64,000 bases of DNA, from NCBI GenBank assembly GCA_003045895.1, contig PZPC01000014.1, positions 1 through 64,000 of the forward strand, written 5' to 3'. Made by a program: the position numbers and the translations under genes. Within the stretch, counting starts at the first letter, position 1, and every line of letters starts with the position of its first letter. Of the stretch, positions 54,323 to 63,741 are shown one piece after another. The DNA comes from Bacteroidota bacterium. GTDB lineage: Bacteria; Bacteroidota; Bacteroidia; Chitinophagales; Saprospiraceae. Below the pieces are notes generated by a model. It ran no database searches, was not told the DNA's origin, and saw only the letters and a list, made by a program, of their open reading frames with translations.

Positions 54323-55867
54323 CTATTCGGTTGCGGTAATCGTAGCCGGTTCAGCTACCGCTGCCATTTTACCGCCCGCCAGGATCGTAAATTCAATGCG
54401 ACGGTTCTTGGCTTTTCCGGCCTCGGTTGCATTGTCTTCAATTGGATTATTCTGACCATAACCAACCGCCCTTAACCGATCGGAAGGAATTCCCTTGTCG
54501 ATCAGGTAGGCCATTACGGCATCAGCACGTTGCTGAGAAAGCACCTGGTTAGCAGTTGCTTCGCCCGTATTGTCGGTGTGTCCGCCCAATTCAATTTTCA
54601 ATGCTGGATTGGCTTGCATGGCTTCTACCACATTAGCCAACTCGTAGCGCGACAGTTCGGTCAATTGGGCAGAACCCGTCTCGAAGGTTACGTATTTGAG
54701 TACCAGCGTACGGTCCGCAGGGCTGGCAGCCGTTTCAGCCGCCTCCAACAAATCCGTGAACTCCTGCTTCCTGACACCAGACACCATATTGGGCAACTGG
54801 CCGTCAATGGGCCAGGGATCACCTTCGGTCTGATAAATACTGCTCAGGTAGTAAGATTGCTGTTCCTTTTTCCAGGCTTCGTATTCTTCCTGAGAAACAA
54901 TTCTCACCAGACGGCGCATACTCCAGTGTCCTTTACCACACAATTCAGCACAAGCCAATTCGAAATTGAACGTTTCCCACAACATCTTCTCCTGGTCATT
55001 GGGATCAGGCACGTTGTACTCTGGGTATTTGCGCAATTCCTGGCGGTATTCTTCCGACGTTTTTTCCGGCGTAAACACGAAGTAGGTAGGAATACCAGGT
55101 ACGGCATCCATTTTCACCCGAAAATGAGGAAGGTAAAAATCGTGCAAAACATCCCGGGCAATAATTCTTACCCGTACTTTTTGTCCGACAGGAAGAACCA
55201 ACTCTCCTGGTTGGAAATCGTCCAGGCCTGATTCGTCCGTCCAATCCTGCCCCGTTGGGTTCGTACCCGACGTCAGCCGGAAATCACGTAAGCCCAATTT
55301 ATTGTCCTCACCGGGATAGCGCAGGTTCCAGGCAAACTGGTAGCCCATGGCTTCTATCTCCAGTACATCTTCGTCAGGCCCGACATCGGCCATTACTTCG
55401 TTCCAGACGTCCAAACCGCCTACGACGAGAAAAGTCATCACAATGGCGGGTATAACCGTCCAGATTACTTCTACCGTGTTGTTGTGTGGCAAGAAAACCG
55501 CTTTACCACCTTTGCGGTGACGGTATTTGTAGCTAAACCAAAACAGCGCTATCTGGGTAATAAAGAAAACGATAGCAGTTACAACCACCGTAATATTGAA
55601 TATCCGGTCAATACTCTTGCCGTGGGCAGATGCTGCTTCGTGAGGGCCATAGCCCAACATATAGTTCTTGTAGTAATAGGCGGACACAACGCCTCCTACC
55701 AAAAATAGAACCATAAAAATCAACAACCAGCGACTGGTACTCCGATTGCTTCTTTCTTCCGCATCTTCTTCACCTCGTATCTTGGATGCCAACTCTGTTA
55801 CCTTCCCGATCTGTACCGCAATCACGGCAATCAAAACGATGGATAAAATTGCCAATAAAGTCGTCAT
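54323..55867 (-). CDS. ctaC: Cytochrome c oxidase subunit II fused to a C-terminal OmpA peptidoglycan-binding domain
   Basis: The 514-aa protein starts with a Bacteroidota-type extra helix, then two to three membrane helices (to about 150). The cupredoxin domain has the CuA ligands: a His in DVLHDFYLP, and CxxxCxxxHxxM in CAELCGKGHWSM (about residues 305-316). A linker of about 60 residues (roughly 325-385) leads to a full OmpA-C domain (about 388-495). That domain has the GHTDNTGE turn, the LSQQRADAV helix and a final NRRIEF strand. The Asp and Arg that bind diaminopimelate in OmpA are both present. In caa3 oxidases this position is held by a cytochrome c domain. There is no stop or frameshift between the domains. 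Confidence 0.95.
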   Translation of the reverse strand: MTTLLAILSIVLIAVIAVQIGKVTELASKIRGEEDAEERSNRSTSRWLLIFMVLFLVGGVVSAYYYKNYMLGYGPHEAASAHGKSIDRIFNITVVVTAIVFFITQIALFWFSYKYRHRKGGKAVFLPHNNTVEVIWTVIPAIVMTFLVVGGLDVWNEVMADVGPDEDVLEIEAMGYQFAWNLRYPGEDNKLGLRDFRLTSGTNPTGQDWTDESGLDDFQPGELVLPVGQKVRVRIIARDVLHDFYLPHFRVKMDAVPGIPTYFVFTPEKTSEEYRQELRKYPEYNVPDPNDQEKMLWETFNFELACAELCGKGHWSMRRLVRIVSQEEYEAWKKEQQSYYLSSIYQTEGDPWPIDGQLPNMVSGVRKQEFTDLLEAAETAASPADRTLVLKYVTFETGSAQLTELSRYELANVVEAMQANPALKIELGGHTDNTGEATANQVLSQQRADAVMAYLIDKGIPSDRLRAVGYGQNNPIEDNATEAGKAKNRRIEFTILAGGKMAAVAEPATITATE

Positions 55868-55981
55868 TAGCTATAATGGTTTTTTTGAACTTCAAATTTG
55901 TTCTGCAAGTTACAAGTACTCAACAAAGACTTGTAGGTATTTGCTCACTACATCTCCTTATTTAGATTTGTTCTAAATAGA

Positions 55982-57349
55982 TCACGTGTGGTGATGCTCA
56001 CTTTCGTGTACAAATGGGTGATTTTCGGGCACCAAATTGGTTTTAGCCAATCGATTAAGCACCACGTATAAAAACAGGGCGAGAAATCCGAGCATGGTTC
56101 CCAGTTCCAAGAGCCCCGGAAAGGTGGTACCCATTTGAAAAGAACTGTGCCCTGCCTCCGTACCGTTTTCAGCAACCATGGCGTGTTCTACTCCGTCGTG
56201 AGCAGCATCAGCAACGGTGCCTCCGGTATGCTCACCTTCCACTGCACTCAACGTAGCAGCATCGTGGCTTTCTCCACCGTGACCTTGGTGCATCTCGTGT
56301 ATTTCGTGAGCCGTGTGGGCCACCCCAGGCTTAATCATTTGGAAATAATCGAACCAGTGCCCCAGCAGCAAAATAATCGAAATGAAGAAAAGGGTACCAA
56401 ATTTCCGCTTGGTATCATTGCGCATCAAGATCAGAAAAGGCAGTAAAAAGTTCAGTAATAAATTACCCCAGTAAAGCGCCGGATATTCGTACATCCGCGT
56501 ATGGAAGTAAGTCGTTTCTTCACCGTTATTCGAATACCAGATCAACATGTACTGGCTAAACCACAGGTAGGTCCAGAACACACTGAAGGCAAACATATAC
56601 TTACCCAAATCGTGAAAATGCTCGGGGGTAACGTGGTTGTAATAACCTTTGGATTTCAACCAGATGAGCAGCATCACGGTCAGGGCCATAGCCGAAACAA
56701 ACCAGGAAGCCGTAGCGTACCAGGCATAAAGGGTACTGTACCAGTGGGCATCTACACTCATTACCCATTGCCAAATCATGGCAGCGCTGGTAAAGCCGGC
56801 TATCGGTAAAAAGATAGCAGAGAGCGTTTTGGTTTTTTTATACTGGGTATAGGCTTCGGTCCCGATCTCGTCTTCTTCTTTCGAAAGACTGCGAAAACGA
56901 TAACCAAAGAACGCCCAGGTACCCACGATAAGGATAGTTCCCAGGCCATACCAATAATTGTTGAGGAAGCCCGATTTCCCCTGGAGGATGGTATCCGCAG
57001 CCACCGAAGATTCATCGGCCCAGTGGTAGAGGTGGTTCCAGTCCAATACTACCCCCGCAATGACAATAACCATGAGGAGTAATCCTGGCAACAGAAAGGC
57101 GGAAAAAGCTTCCCAAACCCGCTGTATCATCAGGTGCCAACCAGCGTAGGCAGTAGTGAAGGCCGTCAGTACAAACAGCGCTACAAACGCAATACCGGTG
57201 AAAAACACCGAATTGTGTAAGAAATTAGACCAGGTACGGGTATAGTAGCTGTCGTCACCCAGGGCGGTTAAGGCCAGGCAGATGACGCCCAGCGCCATAA
57301 ATGACCCCAGGACAGTTTTGTGTTTGGCCTCAAACGTAAATTGGTTCAT
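55982..57349 (-). CDS. actF: Alternative complex III subunit ActF (quinol:cytochrome c oxidoreductase, membrane subunit)
   Basis: This 455-aa polytopic protein with about ten helices is related to ActC/NrfD and probably forms part of the quinol-binding membrane core. Near residues 350-410, between the last helices, lies a hydrophilic insertion very rich in His, Gly and Glu (for example HEIHEMHQGHGG). It is unusual in length and may bind metal. It follows actE by 54 nt. The oxidase subunit II gene follows after 114 nt with no clear terminator or promoter, so act and cox genes may share a transcript. Confidence 0.9.
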   Translation of the reverse strand: MNQFTFEAKHKTVLGSFMALGVICLALTALGDDSYYTRTWSNFLHNSVFFTGIAFVALFVLTAFTTAYAGWHLMIQRVWEAFSAFLLPGLLLMVIVIAGVVLDWNHLYHWADESSVAADTILQGKSGFLNNYWYGLGTILIVGTWAFFGYRFRSLSKEEDEIGTEAYTQYKKTKTLSAIFLPIAGFTSAAMIWQWVMSVDAHWYSTLYAWYATASWFVSAMALTVMLLIWLKSKGYYNHVTPEHFHDLGKYMFAFSVFWTYLWFSQYMLIWYSNNGEETTYFHTRMYEYPALYWGNLLLNFLLPFLILMRNDTKRKFGTLFFISIILLLGHWFDYFQMIKPGVAHTAHEIHEMHQGHGGESHDAATLSAVEGEHTGGTVADAAHDGVEHAMVAENGTEAGHSSFQMGTTFPGLLELGTMLGFLALFLYVVLNRLAKTNLVPENHPFVHESEHHHT

Positions 57350-57403
57350 CGCGTATAATTTAACGGTCTGCGAATTTAAAATTTTTCAATCTCCGGCACG
57401 CCG

Positions 57404-58291
57404 CTACTGGTGATCGTTATCTGAACGGTGTTCTCCTTTAGCAGGCCCACCTTCGGCTGGGGGTGTTTGCATGGGCGCTTCTTCCATTATCATGGCCGTC
57501 TTTTCGGTAGCAGCCGGCAGCGATGCGCCAGGAACGCCGAAGGCAGCGTTGAAGGTATTGGTCTCCTCACTGTAAACGCCGCCAGCTTCTTTCGCCTGCA
57601 GGGAACGGATGTAATGGATAACCTGCCAGCGCTCTTCGTAGCTGATCTTGTCGGAATAGCCCCCCATCACATTCTTACCGTACATGATGGCGTGGTAAAA
57701 ACGACCATTGCTGGCAGCCTGAAACTCGGCACTTACCAGGTTGGCAGGAGCAGCCAGGTATTTGGCATTCGGATTGGCATCCGGATCGTACAAATAACCC
57801 AGGCCATTTGCTTTTTCGCCGTGGCAAATTCCACAGAAAATAGCATACAATTCTTTTCCCCGTCCCATACCTTCCGCCGTAATAGGGAATGGGTTGTCAA
57901 TGATCTCGGCAGTCGCCAGCAGTCGGGCTGAATCATTATCCGCGTAATAGTAGGGTACCGAACCATTCGGAGAAATACGCATACTGGATACGTTTACAGC
58001 TCCCATTTGCTCTCCCATATCGGCACTGCTCATCAGCGCAACGCCTGCGTAGCCTCGGGGAACCGTTCCGTGGACGGGTAAACGGGGATTTTTCGACAAC
58101 TCACCCAGGGTGAAAGTACTGGTTTCGTTCCAGTGGTTGTAAGAATAATCGTCGAAGGTATTGGCCTCCATAGCAACTGAGTGAGCCATATCTGGCATGT
58201 ACTCCGTACCCGTAGATTCCTTATCCGTAGAACAGGAATACATCAGCAGCGACAAAGTGACAGCGATGATGATTTGCTTAATATTATTCAT
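57404..58291 (-). CDS. actE: Alternative complex III subunit ActE (monoheme cytochrome c lipoprotein)
   Basis: This is an exported cytochrome c of 295 aa. The signal peptide ends in a lipobox with Cys near residue 20 (MYSC). One heme site, CGICH, lies near residue 152. A Met-rich downstream segment (YGKNVMGGYSDKISYEERWQ) would give the sixth ligand. The region before the heme includes a HGTVPRGY segment shared by ActE proteins. The C-terminal 40 residues are Pro/Glu/Ala-rich. It passes electrons from the complex toward the oxidase or to a mobile carrier. Confidence 0.93.
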   Translation of the reverse strand: MNNIKQIIIAVTLSLLMYSCSTDKESTGTEYMPDMAHSVAMEANTFDDYSYNHWNETSTFTLGELSKNPRLPVHGTVPRGYAGVALMSSADMGEQMGAVNVSSMRISPNGSVPYYYADNDSARLLATAEIIDNPFPITAEGMGRGKELYAIFCGICHGEKANGLGYLYDPDANPNAKYLAAPANLVSAEFQAASNGRFYHAIMYGKNVMGGYSDKISYEERWQVIHYIRSLQAKEAGGVYSEETNTFNAAFGVPGASLPAATEKTAMIMEEAPMQTPPAEGGPAKGEHRSDNDHQ

Positions 58292-58317
58292 CCGTAATGC
58301 TTGCTAGCTGTTTAAAA

Positions 58318-58848
58318 TTAAACCATTTTGGTATTCACCTCGGCTGCACCAGAGGTAGAAAAGAAGCTGCGCAACTTTTCCTTATCCGCCTCAGAAGAAT
58401 CATTGGTATCAAAGGCGATACAGAACTTATCGTCGGTAATCCGATCATCCAAAGTTGGATTGGCCCGGGTGGGAGACAAACCACAAATGGTGTAAAAAGT
58501 CACCACCATTCCGATCGAGGCAAAAAGTACCGTCAATTCAAAGGTGATGGGAACAAATGCCGGGACAGACCAATAAGGTTTTCCACCAAAAATGATCGGC
58601 CAGTCACGGGTAAAAACCCAGCTCATAAATAAAAAGGCCGTCAGGGTACCCATAGCACCGTAAATGAACCCGGCGATGTGCAAACGACTCTCTTCCAGGC
58701 CCAGCAGCGGATCCAATCCGTGTACTGGAAAGGGCGAAAAAACGTCCATAATGTCCAGGTGATCGGCATTGGCTTGCTTTACTGCGTTGAGTAGTTCTAC
58801 TTCATCGTTGTAAAGGCCATACAAAACTTCTTTATGCGTAGTGCTCAT
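58318..58848 (-). CDS. actD: Alternative complex III subunit ActD (DUF3341)
   Basis: A 176-aa membrane subunit has a soluble N-terminal domain that opens with LYGLYNDE and holds SPFPVHGLD (near residue 38). Two membrane helices (about 60-80 and 95-120) follow, then a hydrophilic tail with DNSSEA-like acidic residues. It is the standard DUF3341 protein of act clusters. It sits 28 nt after actC and 26 nt before actE. Confidence 0.93.
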   Translation of the reverse strand: MSTTHKEVLYGLYNDEVELLNAVKQANADHLDIMDVFSPFPVHGLDPLLGLEESRLHIAGFIYGAMGTLTAFLFMSWVFTRDWPIIFGGKPYWSVPAFVPITFELTVLFASIGMVVTFYTICGLSPTRANPTLDDRITDDKFCIAFDTNDSSEADKEKLRSFFSTSGAAEVNTKMV

Positions 58849-58876
58849 GATCAGCTAATTGTTCGCGTTAATAATG

Positions 58877-60286
58877 CTAATGGTGGCTTTGGTCAGCAGT
58901 TGCAGCCGACTGCTTGGCCTGCTCGCCGCTGTACTGGTCTCCTGCTGCCTTCAAAATACTCTTGATCTCGGCGATGGCAACTACTGGTGCAACCCGGACA
59001 AAGATGAGATAAAGGGTAAAAAACAAACCTAAGCTACCAATGAAAAGACCAATTTCTACCCACGTAGGGGTATAATAACTCCAGCTGGAGGGCAGATAGT
59101 CTCGTGCCAGGGTGGTGGCAATAATAACGAAGCGCTCGAACCACATGCCGATATTGACGAATATGGACATAAAAAAGGTCACGAAAATATTGCGCCGCAA
59201 TTTCTTGCTCCAGAACAACTGGGGCGAAAGGACATTACAAGACATCATTCCCACGTAGGACCACCAGTAAGGGCCAAGTACCCGGTTGGCAAAAGCAAAT
59301 TGCTCGTAAATGTAGCCAGAGTACCAGGCAATGAAGAGCTCGGTAAGATAAGCCACCCCTACAATGGTACCGGTAAGTAAAATGACCTTGTTCATGCTTT
59401 CGATGTGGCCAATCGTAATATAGTCCTCCAGTTTGAGCACTTTGCGGGTCATCACCAAGAGCGTTTGCACCATCGCGAAGCCCGAGAAAATAGCCCCCGC
59501 AACAAAGTAAGGCGGGAAGATGGTCGTATGCCAGCCTGGGATCACTGAAGTAGCAAAGTCAAAGGATACGATGGTGTGCACCGACAAAACCAACGGCGTG
59601 GCCAAACCAGCCAGTACCAATGATAAACTTTCCCACCGTTGCCAGTGCTTGGCAGAACCTGTCCAGCCAAAGGAAAGGGCGTGGTAAATTTTCCGCCGTA
59701 TACCTTTAGCCCGATCCCGTACCGACGCAAAGTCAGGTACCAGTCCCGTGTACCAAAACAGCAAGGATACGGTGAAGTACGTAGAGATAGCAAATACGTC
59801 CCAGAGCAATGGCGAGTTGAAGTTAACCCACAATGGTCCCCGGGTATTGGGGTAAGGGAAGATGAAGAAGCCCAGCCACAGTCGTCCCATGTGAATGAGC
59901 GGAAACTGCCCCGCACAAATAACGGCGAAAATGGTCATCGCTTCCGCAGCGCGGTTTACCCCGGTCCGCCAACGCTGGCGAAACAACAGCAATACCGCCG
60001 AGATGAGCGTACCGGCATGGCCAATACCTACCCACCAAACGAAGTTGGTGATATCCCAACCCCAACCAACCGTACGATTAAGATTCCAGGAACCAATGCC
60101 TTTCCAGACGGTCCAGAATACACAAAATGCGTACGTCGCCAGGCCCGTCACGGCAAACAAAAAGGCGATTACCCAGGCAGCAGAAGGTGTCTTTTCCGTT
60201 GGCGAGCAAAGGTCTTCCGTAATTTGGTGGTAGGTTTTACCACCATTTACCAAAGGCTCCCGAATGTGAGATACAACTACACTCAT
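58877..60286 (-). CDS. actC: Alternative complex III subunit ActC (NrfD/PsrC-like quinol-binding membrane protein)
   Basis: This 469-aa protein with ten helices is the main quinol-oxidising membrane subunit. The N-terminal region has VSHIREPLV, typical of ActC. The helices form two four-helix bundles as in PsrC. A charged Ala/Gln-rich tail ends the protein. The gap of 170 nt to actB is the largest inside the act cluster and has a near-match (TACTTTCG at 60348-60341 on the minus strand) to the -7 promoter element, so an internal promoter is possible. Confidence 0.94.
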   Translation of the reverse strand: MSVVVSHIREPLVNGGKTYHQITEDLCSPTEKTPSAAWVIAFLFAVTGLATYAFCVFWTVWKGIGSWNLNRTVGWGWDITNFVWWVGIGHAGTLISAVLLLFRQRWRTGVNRAAEAMTIFAVICAGQFPLIHMGRLWLGFFIFPYPNTRGPLWVNFNSPLLWDVFAISTYFTVSLLFWYTGLVPDFASVRDRAKGIRRKIYHALSFGWTGSAKHWQRWESLSLVLAGLATPLVLSVHTIVSFDFATSVIPGWHTTIFPPYFVAGAIFSGFAMVQTLLVMTRKVLKLEDYITIGHIESMNKVILLTGTIVGVAYLTELFIAWYSGYIYEQFAFANRVLGPYWWSYVGMMSCNVLSPQLFWSKKLRRNIFVTFFMSIFVNIGMWFERFVIIATTLARDYLPSSWSYYTPTWVEIGLFIGSLGLFFTLYLIFVRVAPVVAIAEIKSILKAAGDQYSGEQAKQSAATADQSHH

Positions 60287-60456
60287 GTTGTTTGTTATAG
60301 TTCTTTGAACGTTTTCTGTTTTGTGCCAGTCGAAAGTAGAAAACTGCTGTTTCCTGCTTTAGCCTGACCAAAAAAAGGTCAGAGAAGGTTTTTATTGAAG
60401 AGATGAAGCATTCCCAAGGAAAAAATTCTTCCAAAAATGCCCAGCCCAATCTTAAT

Positions 60457-63400
60457 TTATGCTTCTAATTCTTCCTTGCTGTTGTTGACGCGAGCCGCGT
60501 AGTAAACACTGGGACGGGTATTTATTTCTTCCAATACCAGGTAATTCAGCGGATTCTCCAGGCGCTCAGCGATATCCCCCTTGGTGTTGTTCTGATCACC
60601 GAAGACGATAGCACCCGTAGGGCAGGCGGTCTGGCAGGCAGTGCGTACATCAGCGTCTTCCAGGCGGCGAAGCTCGCGCTTGGCCGTCAGTTTACCTTGC
60701 TGGATACGCTGTACACAGAAGCTACACTTCTCGATGACACCGCGTGAACGGACCGTAACATCGGGATTCAGCACCATCCGGGTCAGGTTATCTGCTCCGT
60801 AAGGAATGGTTTCGCCATTGACGGTTGGTTCGTTCATACCGAACAAATCAGCCGTGGTATAATCCAGCCAGTTGAAACGACGAACTTTGTAAGGACAGTT
60901 GTTGGCACAGTAACGGGTACCAATACAACGGTTGTAAGTCATCTGATTGAGACCTTCCGAACTGTGGTTGGTAGCTGCAACGGGGCAAACGTTCTCACAG
61001 GGTGCGTTGTCACAGTGCTGACACATCATCGGCTGGTAGACCACCTTGGGATTCTCGTAATCGCCGTAGTAATAGCGATCAATCCGCAACCAGGTCATTT
61101 CGTGGTGGCGGAATACTTCGTGCTTACCAACAACGGGAACGTTGTTTTCGGCCACACAAGCCACCTGACAAGCACCGCAACCGATGCAGGCATTCAGATC
61201 CACGTGCATTCCCCAGTGGTGACCCTGGCTGTATAAATTCTCGGAATATTCTTCGTAAGGATAAAGCGTTTCCTGGTTCAGCGACTCGGCTTCAGCGCGC
61301 TTTTCCGTGATGTGTGCCTGCAGTTCAGGAAGTTCACTCAGTTTGCCCTGGTAAATGATCGAACGATTGGTCAGGCCACCCTGGAAACCTGCGCCGAGGG
61401 TCATGACTGTTTTTTCGTCTACGTTGAGGGGCTTGCCGGTTGCTTCGTCCAGTACGGTTTCGCCATCTTTGCGGGCTGTAACCCCCATGGTATGGTGATA
61501 CTGGACACAGGCGAATTCAACTTCTTCCGACACGGCTTCAGAAATCATGGCCTCGGTAGCAAAATATTGGACGTTGCCATCGCTATCGGTCTTTAGCCAG
61601 TCGTACACATTGGTGCCAACCTCGTTGCCCAACGCACGGCCCACCATACCCGTTACCGTACGGCCGTAGCCCAGTGCCAAAGCCGTCGTGCCGGTGGGTT
61701 GCCCAAACTGGCGCACACAGGTAACCTGCTGATCCGTTCCGGCGATACTGAGCTTAACCTGATCGGCCTTGCCTTTAAATTCCCACTGGTTCAGGTCGTT
61801 CATCGCCGACCAGGAATTACCGCCATCCCAGGTAACGGGAATAGCCAGGTAGTTGCCCCACACACAGCGCGTGATCGGGTCGGGCATTTCTTGCAGCCAG
61901 GGGTTGTTGGCGTATTCGCCACCGCCCATGTTGACCGTTTCGTAAAAGGTAATCTCCAGTTCGCTGTTGGCTGGCTTGCGAACTTTAGCTGCTGCCGCAT
62001 TAACGTCAGCCGCAAAGGCAACCGTCGTAGCAGGAACGGGTAGTTCCAGGATACCGTCGTGAAGCGTAGCGTCCCAGAATTTCTGGAACGTCAAATATTT
62101 GTTTTGAGCAACGAAAACGGTCCGTTCCCAATTGGCTGCCAGGTAGGCTTCGTAAGGCTGCTCAGCAGTGGTATCCAATGCGGGACTTTGGGCCCACGTC
62201 AGCAGGCTTTCTTCACCCTGGCGGGTTCCGGCCCGGCCAACCGATGCAAAAATCGGGGCAATCGTGGGTTGGATCAAGGAATAGCTACCGCGCTTCGGCT
62301 CCGCATCGCCCCAGCTTTCCAGAAAATGATGGGTTGGCGCAACGTAATCACACAGCAATGCCGTTTCGTTGGGTGTTCCACTCAGGCTGATCTTCAGCCC
62401 AACTTTTGCCAGGGCCGTGCGGAAAGCAGCGGCATTTGGCATATTGTAAGCGGGGTTGGCGCCGTCCATAACAATAACGGCATCTACTCCCCCACCCTGC
62501 ATTTCTTTGATCAAACGGGCCGCAGCGGTATCATCGCCCTGCCGTGTCAGCAACGGACGGTCGAAACCGATGGTCTGGCCGTAGTTGCCCAACAGCTCGT
62601 TGATGGCATTAACCAGCACTTGCTCGCCCTGGTTATTGGAGGCCGAAACCACCAGGCTGGTGCCGCTGGCACCGAGCAATTCTTTGGCAATCGTAACCAC
62701 CTTGGCTTGCTTATCAGCAGGCAGCTTAGGTCCACTCACCGCTGACTGGCCTTTGGCTTTGGCTATTTCGTTGTACAAACCAACGATAACAGCACCTATT
62801 TCTGAAGGCTTTACGGGAACGCGGTTGTCTGCGTTAGACCCGGAAAGGCTCATGTAACTTTCTACCTGAATGTGGCGCGACATCTGGGGATTCTTACCAC
62901 TAACGCGGCGACCGGCAGCGTACTGGCGGGCAAACTCGATGGGCGAAACCCAACTGCCCAGGAAATCACAATCGATGGCCACAATGACTTTGGCCTTATC
63001 GAACTGATAAGCCGGAACCACCCGCTGGCCAAAAGAAGCTTCGTTGGCCTGTAAGAGCGCCGAAGAAGAAACCGAGTCGTACATGACCACCTCCGCATTG
63101 GGGTAAGCCACTTTAAAATCGGCAATCGCTTGCCTGGTCGTGGGGCTCAAAATCGTATTGGCCACAATCCGTACCCGCGAACCTGCTTTGAGTTTTCCGC
63201 CTACCGCAGTATCCAGATCAGCCCAGCTCAGCGATTCGCCAAACTTGCCTTCCGCCACCTGACGGGGCGCATCGAAACGACTCGTATCGTACAGTCCCAA
63301 TACACAGGCCTGGGCCTTGGCACTGGTTCCGCCCCTGGTGATGGGAGAAAGGCTATTACCCTCCACTTTGATGGGCCGCCCTTCGCGGGTTTTTACCAGC

Positions 63401-63717
63401 AGCGGACAGTAATCACCACCTACCACGAAAGAAGAGGCGTAGTAGGTAGCCACTCCGGGAACGATGCTATCGGGCTTGACAACGTAGGGAATAGCCTTGC
63501 GCACCGGAACATCACAGGCGGCAATGGTGGCTACCCCGATACCGAAACCGAGGTACTTGAGAAAGTCCCGACGGTTGGATTCCAGGTGAAGTTCTGCCTC
63601 ACTGGCATCACCAGTTACGGGTAACTCAACAAATTCAGACGTTGACGCCTGGGCTAATTCGGCGCTTTTATTGAGTTGCTCCGTTCCTATCCAAACGTTA
63701 TTTTTATGATTCTTCAT
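60457..63717 (-). CDS. actB: Alternative complex III subunit ActB (molybdopterin oxidoreductase-like plus iron-sulfur domain)
   Basis: This 1086-aa periplasmic subunit has a Tat motif (NRRDFLK, residues 48-54) placed after a 48-residue N-terminal extension, usual for ActB. Residues 60-780 form a molybdopterin-oxidoreductase-like domain; ActB proteins are known to lack the cofactor. Residues 830-1050 form a ferredoxin-like domain with four Cys clusters (CIGCGAC, CQHCDNAPC, CIGTRYCANNC, CSFC followed by CQTAC) for three [4Fe-4S] and one [3Fe-4S] centres. These centres would carry electrons from quinol toward the ActA hemes. It lies 24 nt after actA. Confidence 0.95.
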   Translation of the reverse strand: MKNHKNNVWIGTEQLNKSAELAQASTSEFVELPVTGDASEAELHLESNRRDFLKYLGFGIGVATIAACDVPVRKAIPYVVKPDSIVPGVATYYASSFVVGGDYCPLLVKTREGRPIKVEGNSLSPITRGGTSAKAQACVLGLYDTSRFDAPRQVAEGKFGESLSWADLDTAVGGKLKAGSRVRIVANTILSPTTRQAIADFKVAYPNAEVVMYDSVSSSALLQANEASFGQRVVPAYQFDKAKVIVAIDCDFLGSWVSPIEFARQYAAGRRVSGKNPQMSRHIQVESYMSLSGSNADNRVPVKPSEIGAVIVGLYNEIAKAKGQSAVSGPKLPADKQAKVVTIAKELLGASGTSLVVSASNNQGEQVLVNAINELLGNYGQTIGFDRPLLTRQGDDTAAARLIKEMQGGGVDAVIVMDGANPAYNMPNAAAFRTALAKVGLKISLSGTPNETALLCDYVAPTHHFLESWGDAEPKRGSYSLIQPTIAPIFASVGRAGTRQGEESLLTWAQSPALDTTAEQPYEAYLAANWERTVFVAQNKYLTFQKFWDATLHDGILELPVPATTVAFAADVNAAAAKVRKPANSELEITFYETVNMGGGEYANNPWLQEMPDPITRCVWGNYLAIPVTWDGGNSWSAMNDLNQWEFKGKADQVKLSIAGTDQQVTCVRQFGQPTGTTALALGYGRTVTGMVGRALGNEVGTNVYDWLKTDSDGNVQYFATEAMISEAVSEEVEFACVQYHHTMGVTARKDGETVLDEATGKPLNVDEKTVMTLGAGFQGGLTNRSIIYQGKLSELPELQAHITEKRAEAESLNQETLYPYEEYSENLYSQGHHWGMHVDLNACIGCGACQVACVAENNVPVVGKHEVFRHHEMTWLRIDRYYYGDYENPKVVYQPMMCQHCDNAPCENVCPVAATNHSSEGLNQMTYNRCIGTRYCANNCPYKVRRFNWLDYTTADLFGMNEPTVNGETIPYGADNLTRMVLNPDVTVRSRGVIEKCSFCVQRIQQGKLTAKRELRRLEDADVRTACQTACPTGAIVFGDQNNTKGDIAERLENPLNYLVLEEINTRPSVYYAARVNNSKEELEA

Positions 63718-63741
63718 TATGCGGATTTGTCGATCTCTTGT

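Noticed and set aside
60362-60382. A CTGACC/GGTCAG hairpin with a seven-base A loop between actB and actC.
   Set aside because: Neither strand has the T tract of a terminator. The stem is 6 bp, and act genes on both sides must be co-expressed.
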